Assembly (NCBI GenBank): GCA_964293475.1
Contig: CAXYYJ010000030.1
Span: 1 to 64,000 of the forward strand
From: UBA12170 sp964293475
Lineage (GTDB): Bacteria; Bacteroidota; Bacteroidia; Bacteroidales; UBA12170
DNA: 64,000 nt
Reading direction: 5' to 3'
A program made the position numbers and the translations under genes. Shown in pieces: positions 44,025-52,040 of the stretch; the stretch's first letter is position 1; every line of letters begins with the position of its first letter. The notes under the pieces are model-generated. The model saw nothing but the letters and a program-made list of their open reading frames with translations. It had not been told where the DNA came from and searched no databases.

Positions 44025-44026
44025 TA

Positions 44027-45055
44027 TCAATATTTTGCGTTGTTGAAATCTGAAATATATTGACTCATCACCTGGCGCAGTTTATCGATGGTTTCTGGCA
44101 TCGAAAGGTTTGAATTTCCGCCAGCTGCATTTAAATGTCCACCGCCTTCAAACTCATTATTAGCAATAATATTCACCGGAAATTTTCCTTTTGACCGGAA
44201 AGAAAGGCGAATAAAGTCTTTTCGTTGGGTGAGCATAATGGCCACATTGACTCCTTCAATAGATAATGCATAGTTAACAAGTCCTTCGGTATCGCCGGGT
44301 TTGTGGTCGAATTTTTCAAGCTCATCTTTTTCAAGGCTTATATAGGCCCAGCTTTCGTTGTTAACTACCACAAGCTTTTCGGAGAGTGCGTAGCCAAGCA
44401 GTTTGAGCTTATTGAGTGTGTTGGTGCTGTATACTTTTTCATGAATCCATTTGTCATCAATGCCGCTTTTAACCAAATCAGCCCCCATTAAATAGGGTTT
44501 TTCATCGGCCATGCTGTAGCTGAAGGAGCCTGTATCAGTCATTAAACCAACATAGAGGCAAGTTGCCACATCTTTGGCAAGAAACTCATTAGAATTCATT
44601 GTTTTGAGCAGCTGAAATACAAGTTGTGCTGTGGAAGAAGCTGATGTATCGCTGATATATGCTTTAAATCCGGCTTCGGGATTGGGGTGATGGTCAATGA
44701 GTAACTGAATACTTTTGCTTGTATTCTCAAACAACCGCTTGACCAAATCGCCAGTGCGATGAATGGCGTTATAATCCACATGAATAATTAAATCAGCACT
44801 TTCGATTAACTGTTTAACTTGCTCAGGATGCGATTCATGAACAACAATCTCACTGATGCCTGGCAACCAGCTCACAGATGCAGGAATTTCGTCGGGGCAA
44901 ATGACTTTGCTGTTAAAACCTTGCGATTGTATATAATGAAACAATCCCAAAGCCGAGCCAATGGTATCGCCATCGGGATTGGTATGTGTGCTGATCACAA
45001 TATTCTTAGCTTCGGAAATGAAGGATTCCACATCCTTATAGGTGCTGATATTCAA
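44027..45055 (-). CDS. nrnA: DHH-family phosphoesterase (NrnA-like oligoribonuclease / pAp phosphatase)
   Basis: 342 residues. The DHH domain has motif I THTNPDGDTIGS, motif II HVDYN, motif III LIDHHPNP and motif IV MTDTGSFSYS. The C-terminal DHHA1 domain ends in EGGGHLNAAGG. NrnA enzymes remove nanoRNAs and dephosphorylate pAp using Mn2+. The start is unusual: no ATG occurs in the frame upstream of the first motif. A -7 box (TAATTTTG, plus 45085-45092) sits about 30 bases upstream of the TTG at 45055, which is therefore the most likely initiator. It is the first gene of the FKBP operon, and its stop lies 2 bases before the next ATG. Confidence 0.9.
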   Translation of the reverse strand: MNISTYKDVESFISEAKNIVISTHTNPDGDTIGSALGLFHYIQSQGFNSKVICPDEIPASVSWLPGISEIVVHESHPEQVKQLIESADLIIHVDYNAIHRTGDLVKRLFENTSKSIQLLIDHHPNPEAGFKAYISDTSASSTAQLVFQLLKTMNSNEFLAKDVATCLYVGLMTDTGSFSYSMADEKPYLMGADLVKSGIDDKWIHEKVYSTNTLNKLKLLGYALSEKLVVVNNESWAYISLEKDELEKFDHKPGDTEGLVNYALSIEGVNVAIMLTQRKDFIRLSFRSKGKFPVNIIANNEFEGGGHLNAAGGNSNLSMPETIDKLRQVMSQYISDFNNAKY

Positions 45056-45169
45056 TATTTTATGAAATTTATCGATTGCTAAGGCAAAATTAATCTTTTT
45101 TAGGATAATAAATTCCGGTGCTATTCTATATGTCTTACTTTTGCGGTTGAATTAACAATAATTAAGAAT

Positions 45170-45589
45170 ATGATTGGTAACAAGACTTTAACGATGATTA
45201 AGCCCACCGCATACAAGAACAAATGCACAGGAGCTATCATTCAAAAAATTTATGACGGAGGATTTCATATTGCGGCAATGAAAATCACAAAACTCTCTAA
45301 GGAAGATGCCCAAAAATTCTATGAAGTACATGCCGGACGTCCGTTTTACAACGATTTGGTTGAATCGATGACCGCGGGTCCAATTATTGCTGCAATTTTG
45401 GAAAAAGACAACGCTGTGGAAGACTATAGAAAACTTATAGGCGCCACCAACCCTGCCGAAGCTGCCGAAGGTACTATCAGAAAAATGTGTGGAACAAGTA
45501 TTGGTGAAAACGCAGTTCATGGCTCAGATAGCGATGAAAATGCTGAAATTGAATCAAATTTCTTCTTTCCAGGCAGAGAACGCTTCTAA
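45170..45589 (+). CDS. ndk: Nucleoside-diphosphate kinase
   Basis: 139-residue housekeeping enzyme balancing NTP/dNTP pools by ping-pong transfer through a phospho-His. The catalytic His is H117 in ENAVHGSDS; other family motifs are TLTMIKPTAY and the C-terminal ESNFFFPGRERF. A TACTTTTG -7 box is at 45136-45143. It is divergent from nrnA and convergent with the XRE regulator, with which it shares a terminator. Confidence 0.97.
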   Translation: MIGNKTLTMIKPTAYKNKCTGAIIQKIYDGGFHIAAMKITKLSKEDAQKFYEVHAGRPFYNDLVESMTAGPIIAAILEKDNAVEDYRKLIGATNPAEAAEGTIRKMCGTSIGENAVHGSDSDENAEIESNFFFPGRERF

Positions 45590-45611
45590 TCAATGGCTTA
45601 AAATTTCTAAT

Positions 45612-45636
45612 AAAACGGGTTAATCCCGTTTTTTTT
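45612..45636 (+). terminator. Terminator shared by ndk and the XRE regulator gene
   Basis: AAAACGGG-ttaat-CCCGTTTT with flanking A- and T-runs. The loop contains the stop codon of the convergent XRE gene (plus 45620-45622), so both genes end on the same hairpin. Confidence 0.85.
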
Positions 45637-46156
45637 GTGCCCTGAGAATTTTAAAAGTATCGTCAGCAAAAACCACAATAATTTTAACCCACTCCTTTTC
45701 CTGAACAAAGGCATCAGCTACTTCAAATTCTTCTTTAACTGATTGCAGGTTAGAAGGGTGCAATTCAGCCGTTTTGGGTTCTTCTGCAATGGGTTTGCTT
45801 ATAGTGGATGAATCTGTAGATTGAGCCAATTTTTTTTCATCTATCGGCTGGTCAATTGAGAACAAATCGGGCTGAATGTTTGGTTTAACAGGATTTCCAA
45901 CCTCATTAACCACAGGTTTTGGTGGTTCAGTAGTTACTATTCTCCGATTCATCAACATTTCGCCTTCGCCTTTCAACAACCATTTTTCATTAACGTCGGG
46001 AAAAGTCTCCAGGATTTTTAGAATAAAATCAAGCGAAGGCTTGTTTCGTCCAGAGAGAATATGAGAAATTCCGGAACGCTGAACTCCCAGTGACGATGCA
46101 AACTGAATGGGCGAAACATTTTTGATTACCATTATTTTTTTTATACGATCTATCAT
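45620..46156 (-). CDS. XRE-family transcriptional regulator with long C-terminal tail
   Basis: 178 residues. Residues ~1-65 form a Cro/C1-type helix-turn-helix (PIQFASSLGVQRSGISHILSGRNKPSLDFILKIL, then WLLKGEGEML). The rest is a Pro/Glu/Lys-rich, low-complexity linker ending in a short conserved block EKEWVKIIVVFADDTFKILR. No peptidase or metal-binding domain is visible. A palindrome TTACAAATGTAA starts 3 bases upstream of the ATG, and five more related sites lie within 405 bp, which points to autoregulation and possibly cooperative binding. The signal it senses is unknown. Confidence 0.85.
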   Translation of the reverse strand: MIDRIKKIMVIKNVSPIQFASSLGVQRSGISHILSGRNKPSLDFILKILETFPDVNEKWLLKGEGEMLMNRRIVTTEPPKPVVNEVGNPVKPNIQPDLFSIDQPIDEKKLAQSTDSSTISKPIAEEPKTAELHPSNLQSVKEEFEVADAFVQEKEWVKIIVVFADDTFKILRAQKKRD

Positions 46157-46158
46157 GG

Positions 46159-46248
46159 TTACAAATGTAAATTATTTGTTTACTATTCTTGCAAAACTTA
46201 AGTTCCAACGGGTTACAAATATAAACTTTTAATCAATTACAGGTGTAA
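46159..46248. promoter_or_regulatory. Operator cluster 1: three TTACAnnTGTAA-type palindromes
   Basis: Sites at 46159-46170 (TTACAAATGTAA), 46213-46224 (TTACAAATATAA, one half imperfect) and 46237-46248 (TTACAGGTGTAA). The first touches the start region of the XRE gene, the usual place for an autorepressor operator. That the XRE protein binds them is inferred. Confidence 0.6.
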
Positions 46249-46461
46249 TCATATAAAATATTTTTGCAAACAGAATAATAGCTTTCAATAATGCTTATAA
46301 ATACCATATAATCAATTAAATATAATAATATTTATGTACTTAAAGTACTTGTTGAATGCCACTAATGCATATTTTAATTAGTTATTATATAACCTACGTA
46401 TCTCATTCATTTTTAATAAATTAAATGGCATTTAATGTAGATTATTTTAATTATCGCTTTT

Positions 46462-46561
46462 TTACAAATGTAATTAAATTGTCTGCATTTGTTATTGATT
46501 TCGCTTGTATTTACATATGTAATCACTAATTTTACGTAGATTTTATTGATTACATATGTAA
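46462..46561. promoter_or_regulatory. Operator cluster 2: three more TTACAnnTGTAA palindromes
   Basis: Sites at 46462-46473 (TTACAAATGTAA), 46511-46522 and 46550-46561 (both TTACATATGTAA, perfect palindromes). They lie between the carbamate kinase terminator and the XRE regulator, 300-400 bases from the regulator start. The A/T-rich stretch 46249-46461 between the clusters holds no ORF. A plus-strand TATTTTTG at about 46259 has no gene downstream. Confidence 0.6.
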
Positions 46562-46592
46562 AAAAAGCTGGTAAAAATGAATTTACCAGCTC
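46561..46592 (-). terminator. Terminator after carbamate kinase
   Basis: AGCTGGTAAA / TTTACCAGCT with a T-run on the minus strand. The T-run abuts the last TTACATATGTAA site. Confidence 0.85.
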
Positions 46593-46614
46593 TCACTAAA
46601 GAAATATTTTATGT

Positions 46615-47559
46615 TTAATTCAGGACGATTCTTGTTCCAGAATTTGGTTTTCCCAATTCTTCGGCTTGAGTTATTATGCATCTCTTGCCCCCATTTTCCA
46701 CAAATTCTATGGCAGCTCTAATTTTAGGCGCCATACTACCTTCAGTAAACTGACCATCGGCCAAATACTGTTTGGCTTCTTTCACAGTGATTCTATCTAA
46801 GGCAATTTGTTCGGGGGTGTTGAAATTTATATAAACTTTAGAAATGTCGGTGAGTATATAGAACTCATCGGCTCTGATTTGAGCCGCGAGCATACTGCTT
46901 GCCAAATCTTTGTCGATAACGGCATCGATACCTTCGAGTTTTTGTCTGTTTTTATAATAGACAGGAATTCCTCCCCCGCCCACAGCAACCACAATCTGGC
47001 CGTCGCGGGCAAGTTTTTCAATGGATTTTCTGTTATTAATTCTCACAGGTCTTGGCGAAGCAACCACTTTGCGCCAGCCTCTTCCGCGTGGATCTTCTTT
47101 AAAGACAGAACCATTTTCAAGTGCAATTTTATTGGCTTCTTCTAAGGTGTAGTATGGACCAATGGGTTTTGTGGGGTTTTTGAAGGCAGGATCGTCTTTG
47201 TCCACAAGAACCTGAGTAACAATGGTAATAATATCTCTCTCCAAATCTTCCTTGTAAAGCACATTTCTCATTTGTTGCTCAATCATATAGCCAATGGAAC
47301 CCTGAGTTTCGGCTACGGCAATATCTATTGGCATTTTTGGCACTCCGAAAACTTTTTCTCCGCCTTCATGCTGAAGCAGCACATTGCCCACCTGTGGACC
47401 ATTTCCATGTCCGATGACAATGTCGTAACCACTTCTGATTAAGTCAACTAAATGCGAGCAGGTTTCGTAAACATTGGATTCCTGTTCACTTATTGTTCCT
47501 TTTTGTCCGCTGCGAAGCAGGGCATTGCCCCCAAACGCAACAACAGCTAATTTGTTCAT
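46615..47559 (-). CDS. arcC: Carbamate kinase
   Basis: 314-residue amino-acid-kinase-fold enzyme. In fermenters it makes ATP from carbamoyl phosphate and ADP, the last step of arginine or citrulline (or allantoin) breakdown. Motifs are VAFGGNALL, VIGHGNGPQVGN, VASPRPVRI, VAVGGGGIPV and DKDLASSMLA. No arginine deiminase, ornithine transcarbamylase or antiporter gene is adjacent, so the source of carbamoyl phosphate is not shown. It forms its own unit with a terminator. Confidence 0.95.
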   Translation of the reverse strand: MNKLAVVAFGGNALLRSGQKGTISEQESNVYETCSHLVDLIRSGYDIVIGHGNGPQVGNVLLQHEGGEKVFGVPKMPIDIAVAETQGSIGYMIEQQMRNVLYKEDLERDIITIVTQVLVDKDDPAFKNPTKPIGPYYTLEEANKIALENGSVFKEDPRGRGWRKVVASPRPVRINNRKSIEKLARDGQIVVAVGGGGIPVYYKNRQKLEGIDAVIDKDLASSMLAAQIRADEFYILTDISKVYINFNTPEQIALDRITVKEAKQYLADGQFTEGSMAPKIRAAIEFVENGGKRCIITQAEELGKPNSGTRIVLN

Positions 47560-47766
47560 AGGTTGTGAATTATATAATCTATAAATTCTTATTAAAAAAG
47601 ACGGCGAAGATAATCAAAAAGCCTTGTATTTAGGGAAGTCTATCATGTCTTAATAATAAATTAGACAAAATATAATTTAGCGGGAAAGTAGTTTCCAGAT
47701 AATTTCCCTGTGGGCAAAATTTGGAACTAATAAATTATTAGATTTGTGTAAACAAATAAAGAAACT

Positions 47767-49287
47767 ATGGGTATCTTGCTGAATTCCAAAAATATAGGGC
47801 TTTTTTTGGGAATTATTTCGTTTATTCTCATCCTGTTTTTCGATTTTGACCCCAATAACAGGCTCGTCACCTATACTATGGCTGTGGCGGCCCTGATGGC
47901 CATCTTATGGATTTCACAGGCGATTCCTATTGCTGTTACAAGCCTGCTGCCAGTGGCTTTATTTCCGTTGTTTGGAATAATGAATGGAAAAGATGTATCT
48001 GCCATTTATTTCAACCATGTTATTTTTCTTTTTATTGGGGGGTTTATTGTGGCTCTGGCCATGGAAAAGTGGAATTTGCACATCAGAATTGCGCTTAAAG
48101 TGTTCCTGATTGTGGGACATAAACCGCGTAATATTTTGTTCGGGTTCATGATTTCAACCGCATTCTTAAGTATGTGGATGTCGAACACCGCCACCTGCAT
48201 GATGATGATTCCCATTGTAATGTCGGTGATTAAGGGTGTTGAAAATAATGAAGGAATGAAGAAATTCCAGATAGCTCTGCTGCTGGGAATTGCCTATGCT
48301 TCGAGCATAGGAGGTATTGCTACGCTTGTGGGTACGCCGCCAAATTTATCTTTTGTCCGGATTTTCAGTATTCTATTTCCAAATGCCCCCGAAATTACCT
48401 TTGTTAGCTGGCTTGTTTTTGCCTTTCCACTAACATTGCTCATTTTCTCGTTTGTCTTTTTCTGGCTTTACTATCGCTATAACCCCAAAGAAAGCTGGAA
48501 TACAGTTGACAATGCTTATATCCGAAGCCGGTATAAAACGTTGGGTAAAATGAGTTTTGAAGAGAAAGCAGTGTTGACTGTTTTTGTTTCCTTAGCGCTT
48601 TTATGGGTTAGCTATGGTGGATTAGATATTGGAGCCATAAAAATAAAGGGCTGGAGTCAGTTTTTCCCAAGGCCGGAATTTATCAACGATGGTACTATTG
48701 CCATTTTTATGGCGCTTCTGCTGTTTATAATTCCGAGTAAAAGCAGCAAAGGAGAAAATCTTCTGCAGGCAGATGCCATTTTAAAACTGCCCTGGAATAT
48801 TGTGCTTTTATTTGGGGGTGGCTTTGCTTTGGCAACAGGTTTTAGTGCTTCCGGGTTGTCGGTTTGGTTTGGAGAGCAGTTGAGCTGGGTTGGACAGTAT
48901 CATCCCTTTTTCATCATCTTTGTTATAGCTCTTTTCGTTAGTTTTCTCACTGAGCTCACTTCAAATACCGCTACAACCGAAATGATTCTGCCTATTTTGG
49001 CTGCATTGGCAGTTAGCGTAAAAATTAACCCCATGTTTTTTATGCTTCCCGCAACATTAGCCGCATCCATGGCTTTTATGTTACCAGTGGCCACTCCCCC
49101 CAATGCCATTGTTTTTGCTACCAACCAGCTTCAAATCAAGGATATGATAAAGGCAGGATTCATCATCAATATGATTTCAGTTATTCTTATTTCGGTATGG
49201 ATTTATTTTATGGCAGGGTTTGTTTTCGATATCAGCCTCACAGAATTTCCTTCCTGGGGCGTTGAAGCCAATACAATAGTGAAATAG
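47767..49287 (+). CDS. DASS-family (SLC13) sodium:anion symporter
   Basis: 506 residues with about 11-12 TM helices and the two repeated helix-hairpin motifs of the divalent-anion:sodium symporters, MSNTATCMMMIPI and TSNTATTEMILPI, plus ATPPNAIVF, all hallmark SNT/substrate sites. It is likely to import dicarboxylates (succinate, malate, fumarate) or related anions with Na+. The specificity cannot be read by eye. A TetR regulator gene follows 107 bases downstream on the same strand and may or may not control it. Confidence 0.9.
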   Translation: MGILLNSKNIGLFLGIISFILILFFDFDPNNRLVTYTMAVAALMAILWISQAIPIAVTSLLPVALFPLFGIMNGKDVSAIYFNHVIFLFIGGFIVALAMEKWNLHIRIALKVFLIVGHKPRNILFGFMISTAFLSMWMSNTATCMMMIPIVMSVIKGVENNEGMKKFQIALLLGIAYASSIGGIATLVGTPPNLSFVRIFSILFPNAPEITFVSWLVFAFPLTLLIFSFVFFWLYYRYNPKESWNTVDNAYIRSRYKTLGKMSFEEKAVLTVFVSLALLWVSYGGLDIGAIKIKGWSQFFPRPEFINDGTIAIFMALLLFIIPSKSSKGENLLQADAILKLPWNIVLLFGGGFALATGFSASGLSVWFGEQLSWVGQYHPFFIIFVIALFVSFLTELTSNTATTEMILPILAALAVSVKINPMFFMLPATLAASMAFMLPVATPPNAIVFATNQLQIKDMIKAGFIINMISVILISVWIYFMAGFVFDISLTEFPSWGVEANTIVK

Positions 49288-49394
49288 CTCAGATAAATTA
49301 TTGACATTTTGGTTTTTGTATGGCAATATTCACTTATTTTTGCACTTTTAGAACGATAAACCAATAAAGTCGAAAAAAGAAAAAATTAAGTACA

Positions 49395-49979
49395 ATGGGC
49401 AATAAATCAAAGGTTAATGAGCGGATTGTTGAAGTGGCAAGAGCAGTATTTGCTAAATATGGCTATAAAAAAACCACCATGGACGATATTGCTCTTGGGG
49501 CACAAAAAGGTAAAAGCAGCATTTATTACTATTTCAAAAGTAAGGAAGAGATTTATGAAGCGGTGGTGGAGATGGAATCTAAACTTTTGTTCGACGATAT
49601 TCTCCGCAAAATTGACCAACCAATTCCCGCTAAAGAAAAATTCAGACTTTATGTTTTTACCCGATTGAATAAGATTCGTGAGCTCAGTAATTTTTATGAT
49701 GTTCTGGAAAACAACTATTTAAGCTCGTTAGACTTTATCGAAGTTTTGCAGCAAAAATACCATCAAATAGAAATAGATATTTTGCAAAGTATTCTTTCTG
49801 AAGGTGTTAAAAGCAGGGAGTTTAATATTCAGGATACAGAAATTGCCGCCATTGCCCTTGTAACTGCCATTAAAGGTCTGGAAGCTCCACTTATTATTAA
49901 AGGTGCCAAGAAGAATCTGGAACGACGTGTGGACTATGTTCTAAAAATTCTCTTTTACGGAATTATGCGAAGGAATTAA
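49395..49979 (+). CDS. TetR-family transcriptional regulator
   Basis: 194 residues. The N-terminal helix-turn-helix (ARAVFAKYGYKKTTMDDIALGAQKGKSSIYYYFKSKEEIYEAVV) is the standard TetR_N domain. The C-terminal ligand-binding helices are not diagnostic. The target and ligand are unknown. No clear dyad lies in the 107-bp gap upstream, though a TACTTTTG-like box is not seen either. Confidence 0.9.
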   Translation: MGNKSKVNERIVEVARAVFAKYGYKKTTMDDIALGAQKGKSSIYYYFKSKEEIYEAVVEMESKLLFDDILRKIDQPIPAKEKFRLYVFTRLNKIRELSNFYDVLENNYLSSLDFIEVLQQKYHQIEIDILQSILSEGVKSREFNIQDTEIAAIALVTAIKGLEAPLIIKGAKKNLERRVDYVLKILFYGIMRRN

Positions 49980-50029
49980 CAATGGAAAGCATGTCCGTTC
50001 CATTTTAGAACAAGGATTAATTTGCTGAT

Positions 50030-51028
50030 TTATTCGAAATACTTCTCAAACTGCGGACACATGGCAGTTTTAATCATTCCCGAATCATCGTAAACCATAT
50101 AGATTTTAATTTGCGGATGGCTTTTAACAAAATCAAGGCTTTTCTCAACCCCCATTACCATAAATGCGGTTGCGTAGGAGTCGGCTTCACCGGCAGTTGG
50201 CGCCAGTACAGTAACGCTAAGAACCTGATTTTTTGAAGGATATCCTGTGGAAGGATCAATGGTATGAGCATATTTTTCGCCATCAATCTCATAGAATTTC
50301 CTGTAATTTCCCGAAGTGGCCACGGCAAAATCAGAGATAGAAACAATTTTATTGTAACTCCTGTCATTATTGTTCTCCTCAGGAATCTCTATCCCTACTT
50401 TCCAGGGTTCGTTATTGGTTTTATGACCTCTGGCGTAAATCTCTCCCCCAATATCTACCAAAGAGTTTTCTATTCCCTGACTCAACAAATATTCTGATAT
50501 TACATCCACCGAAAACCCTTGAGCTACTGCATTAAAATTCAGCTGCATAAGGGGGTTTACCTTCACCAATCGTTTATTTGAAATAGTTACATTTCTGAAG
50601 TTGACGAGCTGTTTCAAACTATCCACAAGGGCGGGGTTTATTGAATCGGGTTTTTCAAAAGTACCAAAGCCCCAAATATTGGCTAATGGGGCTATGGTGA
50701 TGTCTAAACTTCCGTTGGTTTGTTCCGATATGGTTTGGGCCAGATAAAAATTTTCCATAAACCACTCGTCCAGCTCCACATCTTCGTTTCGGTTCACTTT
50801 AGAAACAATGCTGTTCTTTTGGTAAACGGAAACCGATTGGTCAAAAGCCTTCAAAATGCTGTCAATGGCCGTTTGAAGGTTTCTTCCATCTTTATCATAA
50901 TAGGTAACTGAATAATAGGTTCCCTGGGCAGCACCTTGAAATTGAACCTTTTGTAAAGGTTTTTCAGAACATTCCTTTCCAAAGAAGACCAATAAAATGA
51001 TTGGTACAACAAAAAATTTAAAATGCAT
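50030..51028 (-). CDS. apbE: ApbE family FAD:protein FMN transferase
   Basis: 332 residues. ApbE covalently attaches FMN to Thr of secreted or membrane flavoproteins (for example RnfG/NqrC) and works outside the cytoplasm. Motifs are GAAQGTYYSVTYY, NFNAVAQGFSVD, HTIDPSTGYPS and the metal/FAD-site stretch EADSYATAFMVMG. The N-terminus is hydrophobic with a Cys in GKECSEK; it may be a lipoprotein, though the lipobox is weak. The gene lies 8 bases after an outer-membrane-like gene on the same strand, so the two are probably cotranscribed. An Rnf or Nqr complex elsewhere in the genome is implied, in line with the RseC-like gene at 20363. Confidence 0.92.
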   Translation of the reverse strand: MHFKFFVVPIILLVFFGKECSEKPLQKVQFQGAAQGTYYSVTYYDKDGRNLQTAIDSILKAFDQSVSVYQKNSIVSKVNRNEDVELDEWFMENFYLAQTISEQTNGSLDITIAPLANIWGFGTFEKPDSINPALVDSLKQLVNFRNVTISNKRLVKVNPLMQLNFNAVAQGFSVDVISEYLLSQGIENSLVDIGGEIYARGHKTNNEPWKVGIEIPEENNNDRSYNKIVSISDFAVATSGNYRKFYEIDGEKYAHTIDPSTGYPSKNQVLSVTVLAPTAGEADSYATAFMVMGVEKSLDFVKSHPQIKIYMVYDDSGMIKTAMCPQFEKYFE

Positions 51029-51036
51029 GGTAGTTC

Positions 51037-51606
51037 TTAAAACCTGATACCTAAGCGAACACTTGGAGTGGCCATGGGCATAACTGATCCATAGCTTGTG
51101 TCGTCAGAATCGCGCGACATGATACCAAGACCAAGGTTTACACCAAATACAAAGTGCTCTGTAGGCTCATAAATCATACCATTATTCAGGAGGAAAGCGG
51201 TGTGCATATACTCTTTTTCTTCTACTTGAGACCAGCCATCATAATAAATGGTGTTGGTTTCGTGTGCCGAAATTACACGTACTTCCGGACCTACATAATA
51301 ACGAATTTTTCCCTGGCCAGTTGGATATAGCTTCATTCCTAACCCTACCCACCAATTAACTTCATCATCGTAAACGTCTGGCTGCTTGTCGATTGAATAA
51401 GACATAGGAACATTGATGGCAATATTGCCCTTATCACCCAAAACATGCTCATACTCAAAGCTGATGCGCTTCATAACTACATCCGAAAGCATGAGCACTA
51501 CATTATTTTTACCAAAAGATTCAATCTCAGGGGCTTCTTCATTTTGAGACTTTAACACAGGAATGCTCATCAGAAATACCAATGAGAATAAGACTAATTT
51601 TTTCAT
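51037..51606 (-). CDS. Putative outer-membrane beta-barrel protein
   Basis: 189 residues with signal peptide MKKLVLFSLVFLMSIPVLKSQ and alternating hydrophobic strands (RISFEYEHVLG, WWVGLGMKLYP, YYVGPEVRVIS, FVFGVNLGLGIM). It ends in a strand with C-terminal Phe (SVRLGIRF), the usual outer-membrane insertion signal. The length suggests an eight-stranded barrel. The family is not recognised beyond that. Cotranscription with apbE is likely. Confidence 0.75.
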   Translation of the reverse strand: MKKLVLFSLVFLMSIPVLKSQNEEAPEIESFGKNNVVLMLSDVVMKRISFEYEHVLGDKGNIAINVPMSYSIDKQPDVYDDEVNWWVGLGMKLYPTGQGKIRYYVGPEVRVISAHETNTIYYDGWSQVEEKEYMHTAFLLNNGMIYEPTEHFVFGVNLGLGIMSRDSDDTSYGSVMPMATPSVRLGIRF

Positions 51607-51771
51607 TTTATCAAGTGTTTAATTTTTACTGTGATTTTAACGACAAATATCAGATTTTATTTGCTCATATAGAAGACAGAATAAAACTAATTCAGTTGCT
51701 CATTTATCGCGTTGGCCAATAAATTTTTCGACCGAAATGTTGCAGGTTAAAAAAAATACTATTTTAGCCCC

Positions 51772-51837
51772 ATGAATTTTACAACAAATAATAGATTTTG
51801 GTGGTGGCGTCCGTTTCGTTTTGAAATAGGGAAGTAA
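51772..51837 (+). CDS. trpL: trp leader peptide (three consecutive Trp codons)
   Basis: 21-codon ORF MNFTTNNRFWWWRPFRFEIGK followed by TAA, with TGG TGG TGG at 51799-51807. A hairpin plus T-run (51870-51900) lies 32 bases downstream, and tryptophan synthase beta follows. The layout is that of a transcription attenuator: ribosome stalling at the Trp codons would decide terminator formation. TTG at 51740-51742, 17 bases, then TATTTTAG (near-consensus) could be the promoter. The gene was too short for normal gene calling. A 6-bp antiparallel match (TCGTTT in the leader, AAACGA just before the terminator) is the only alternative pairing I could find. Confidence 0.8.
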   Translation: MNFTTNNRFWWWRPFRFEIGK

Positions 51838-51869
51838 CCAGCATATATCTATATATTTAAACGAGATAC

Positions 51870-51900
51870 GGCCGATGGTGAAAACCTTCGGCCTTTTTTT
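51870..51900 (+). terminator. trp attenuator terminator
   Basis: GGCCGA-t-GG / CC-t-TCGGCC stem with a short A-rich loop, followed by seven T, between the leader peptide and trpB. Confidence 0.8.
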
Positions 51901-52040
51901 ATTCATTAAAAATTGAAAACAATGGGAAACTCCATTCTAAACTGGCTTAAAAAGGTACTATTTCGATGGCGAAGCTGATTTCTTTGCCCGCGAATACTGA
52001 CTATCAAGAATTTAAAAATAACAATCAAAAAAAAAGAAAA

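Noticed and set aside
51966..52040. N-terminal extension of trpB from the ATG at 51966
   Set aside because: The 25 extra residues are low in similarity to TrpB, and the start lies inside the leader region; the ATG at 52041 fits the family.
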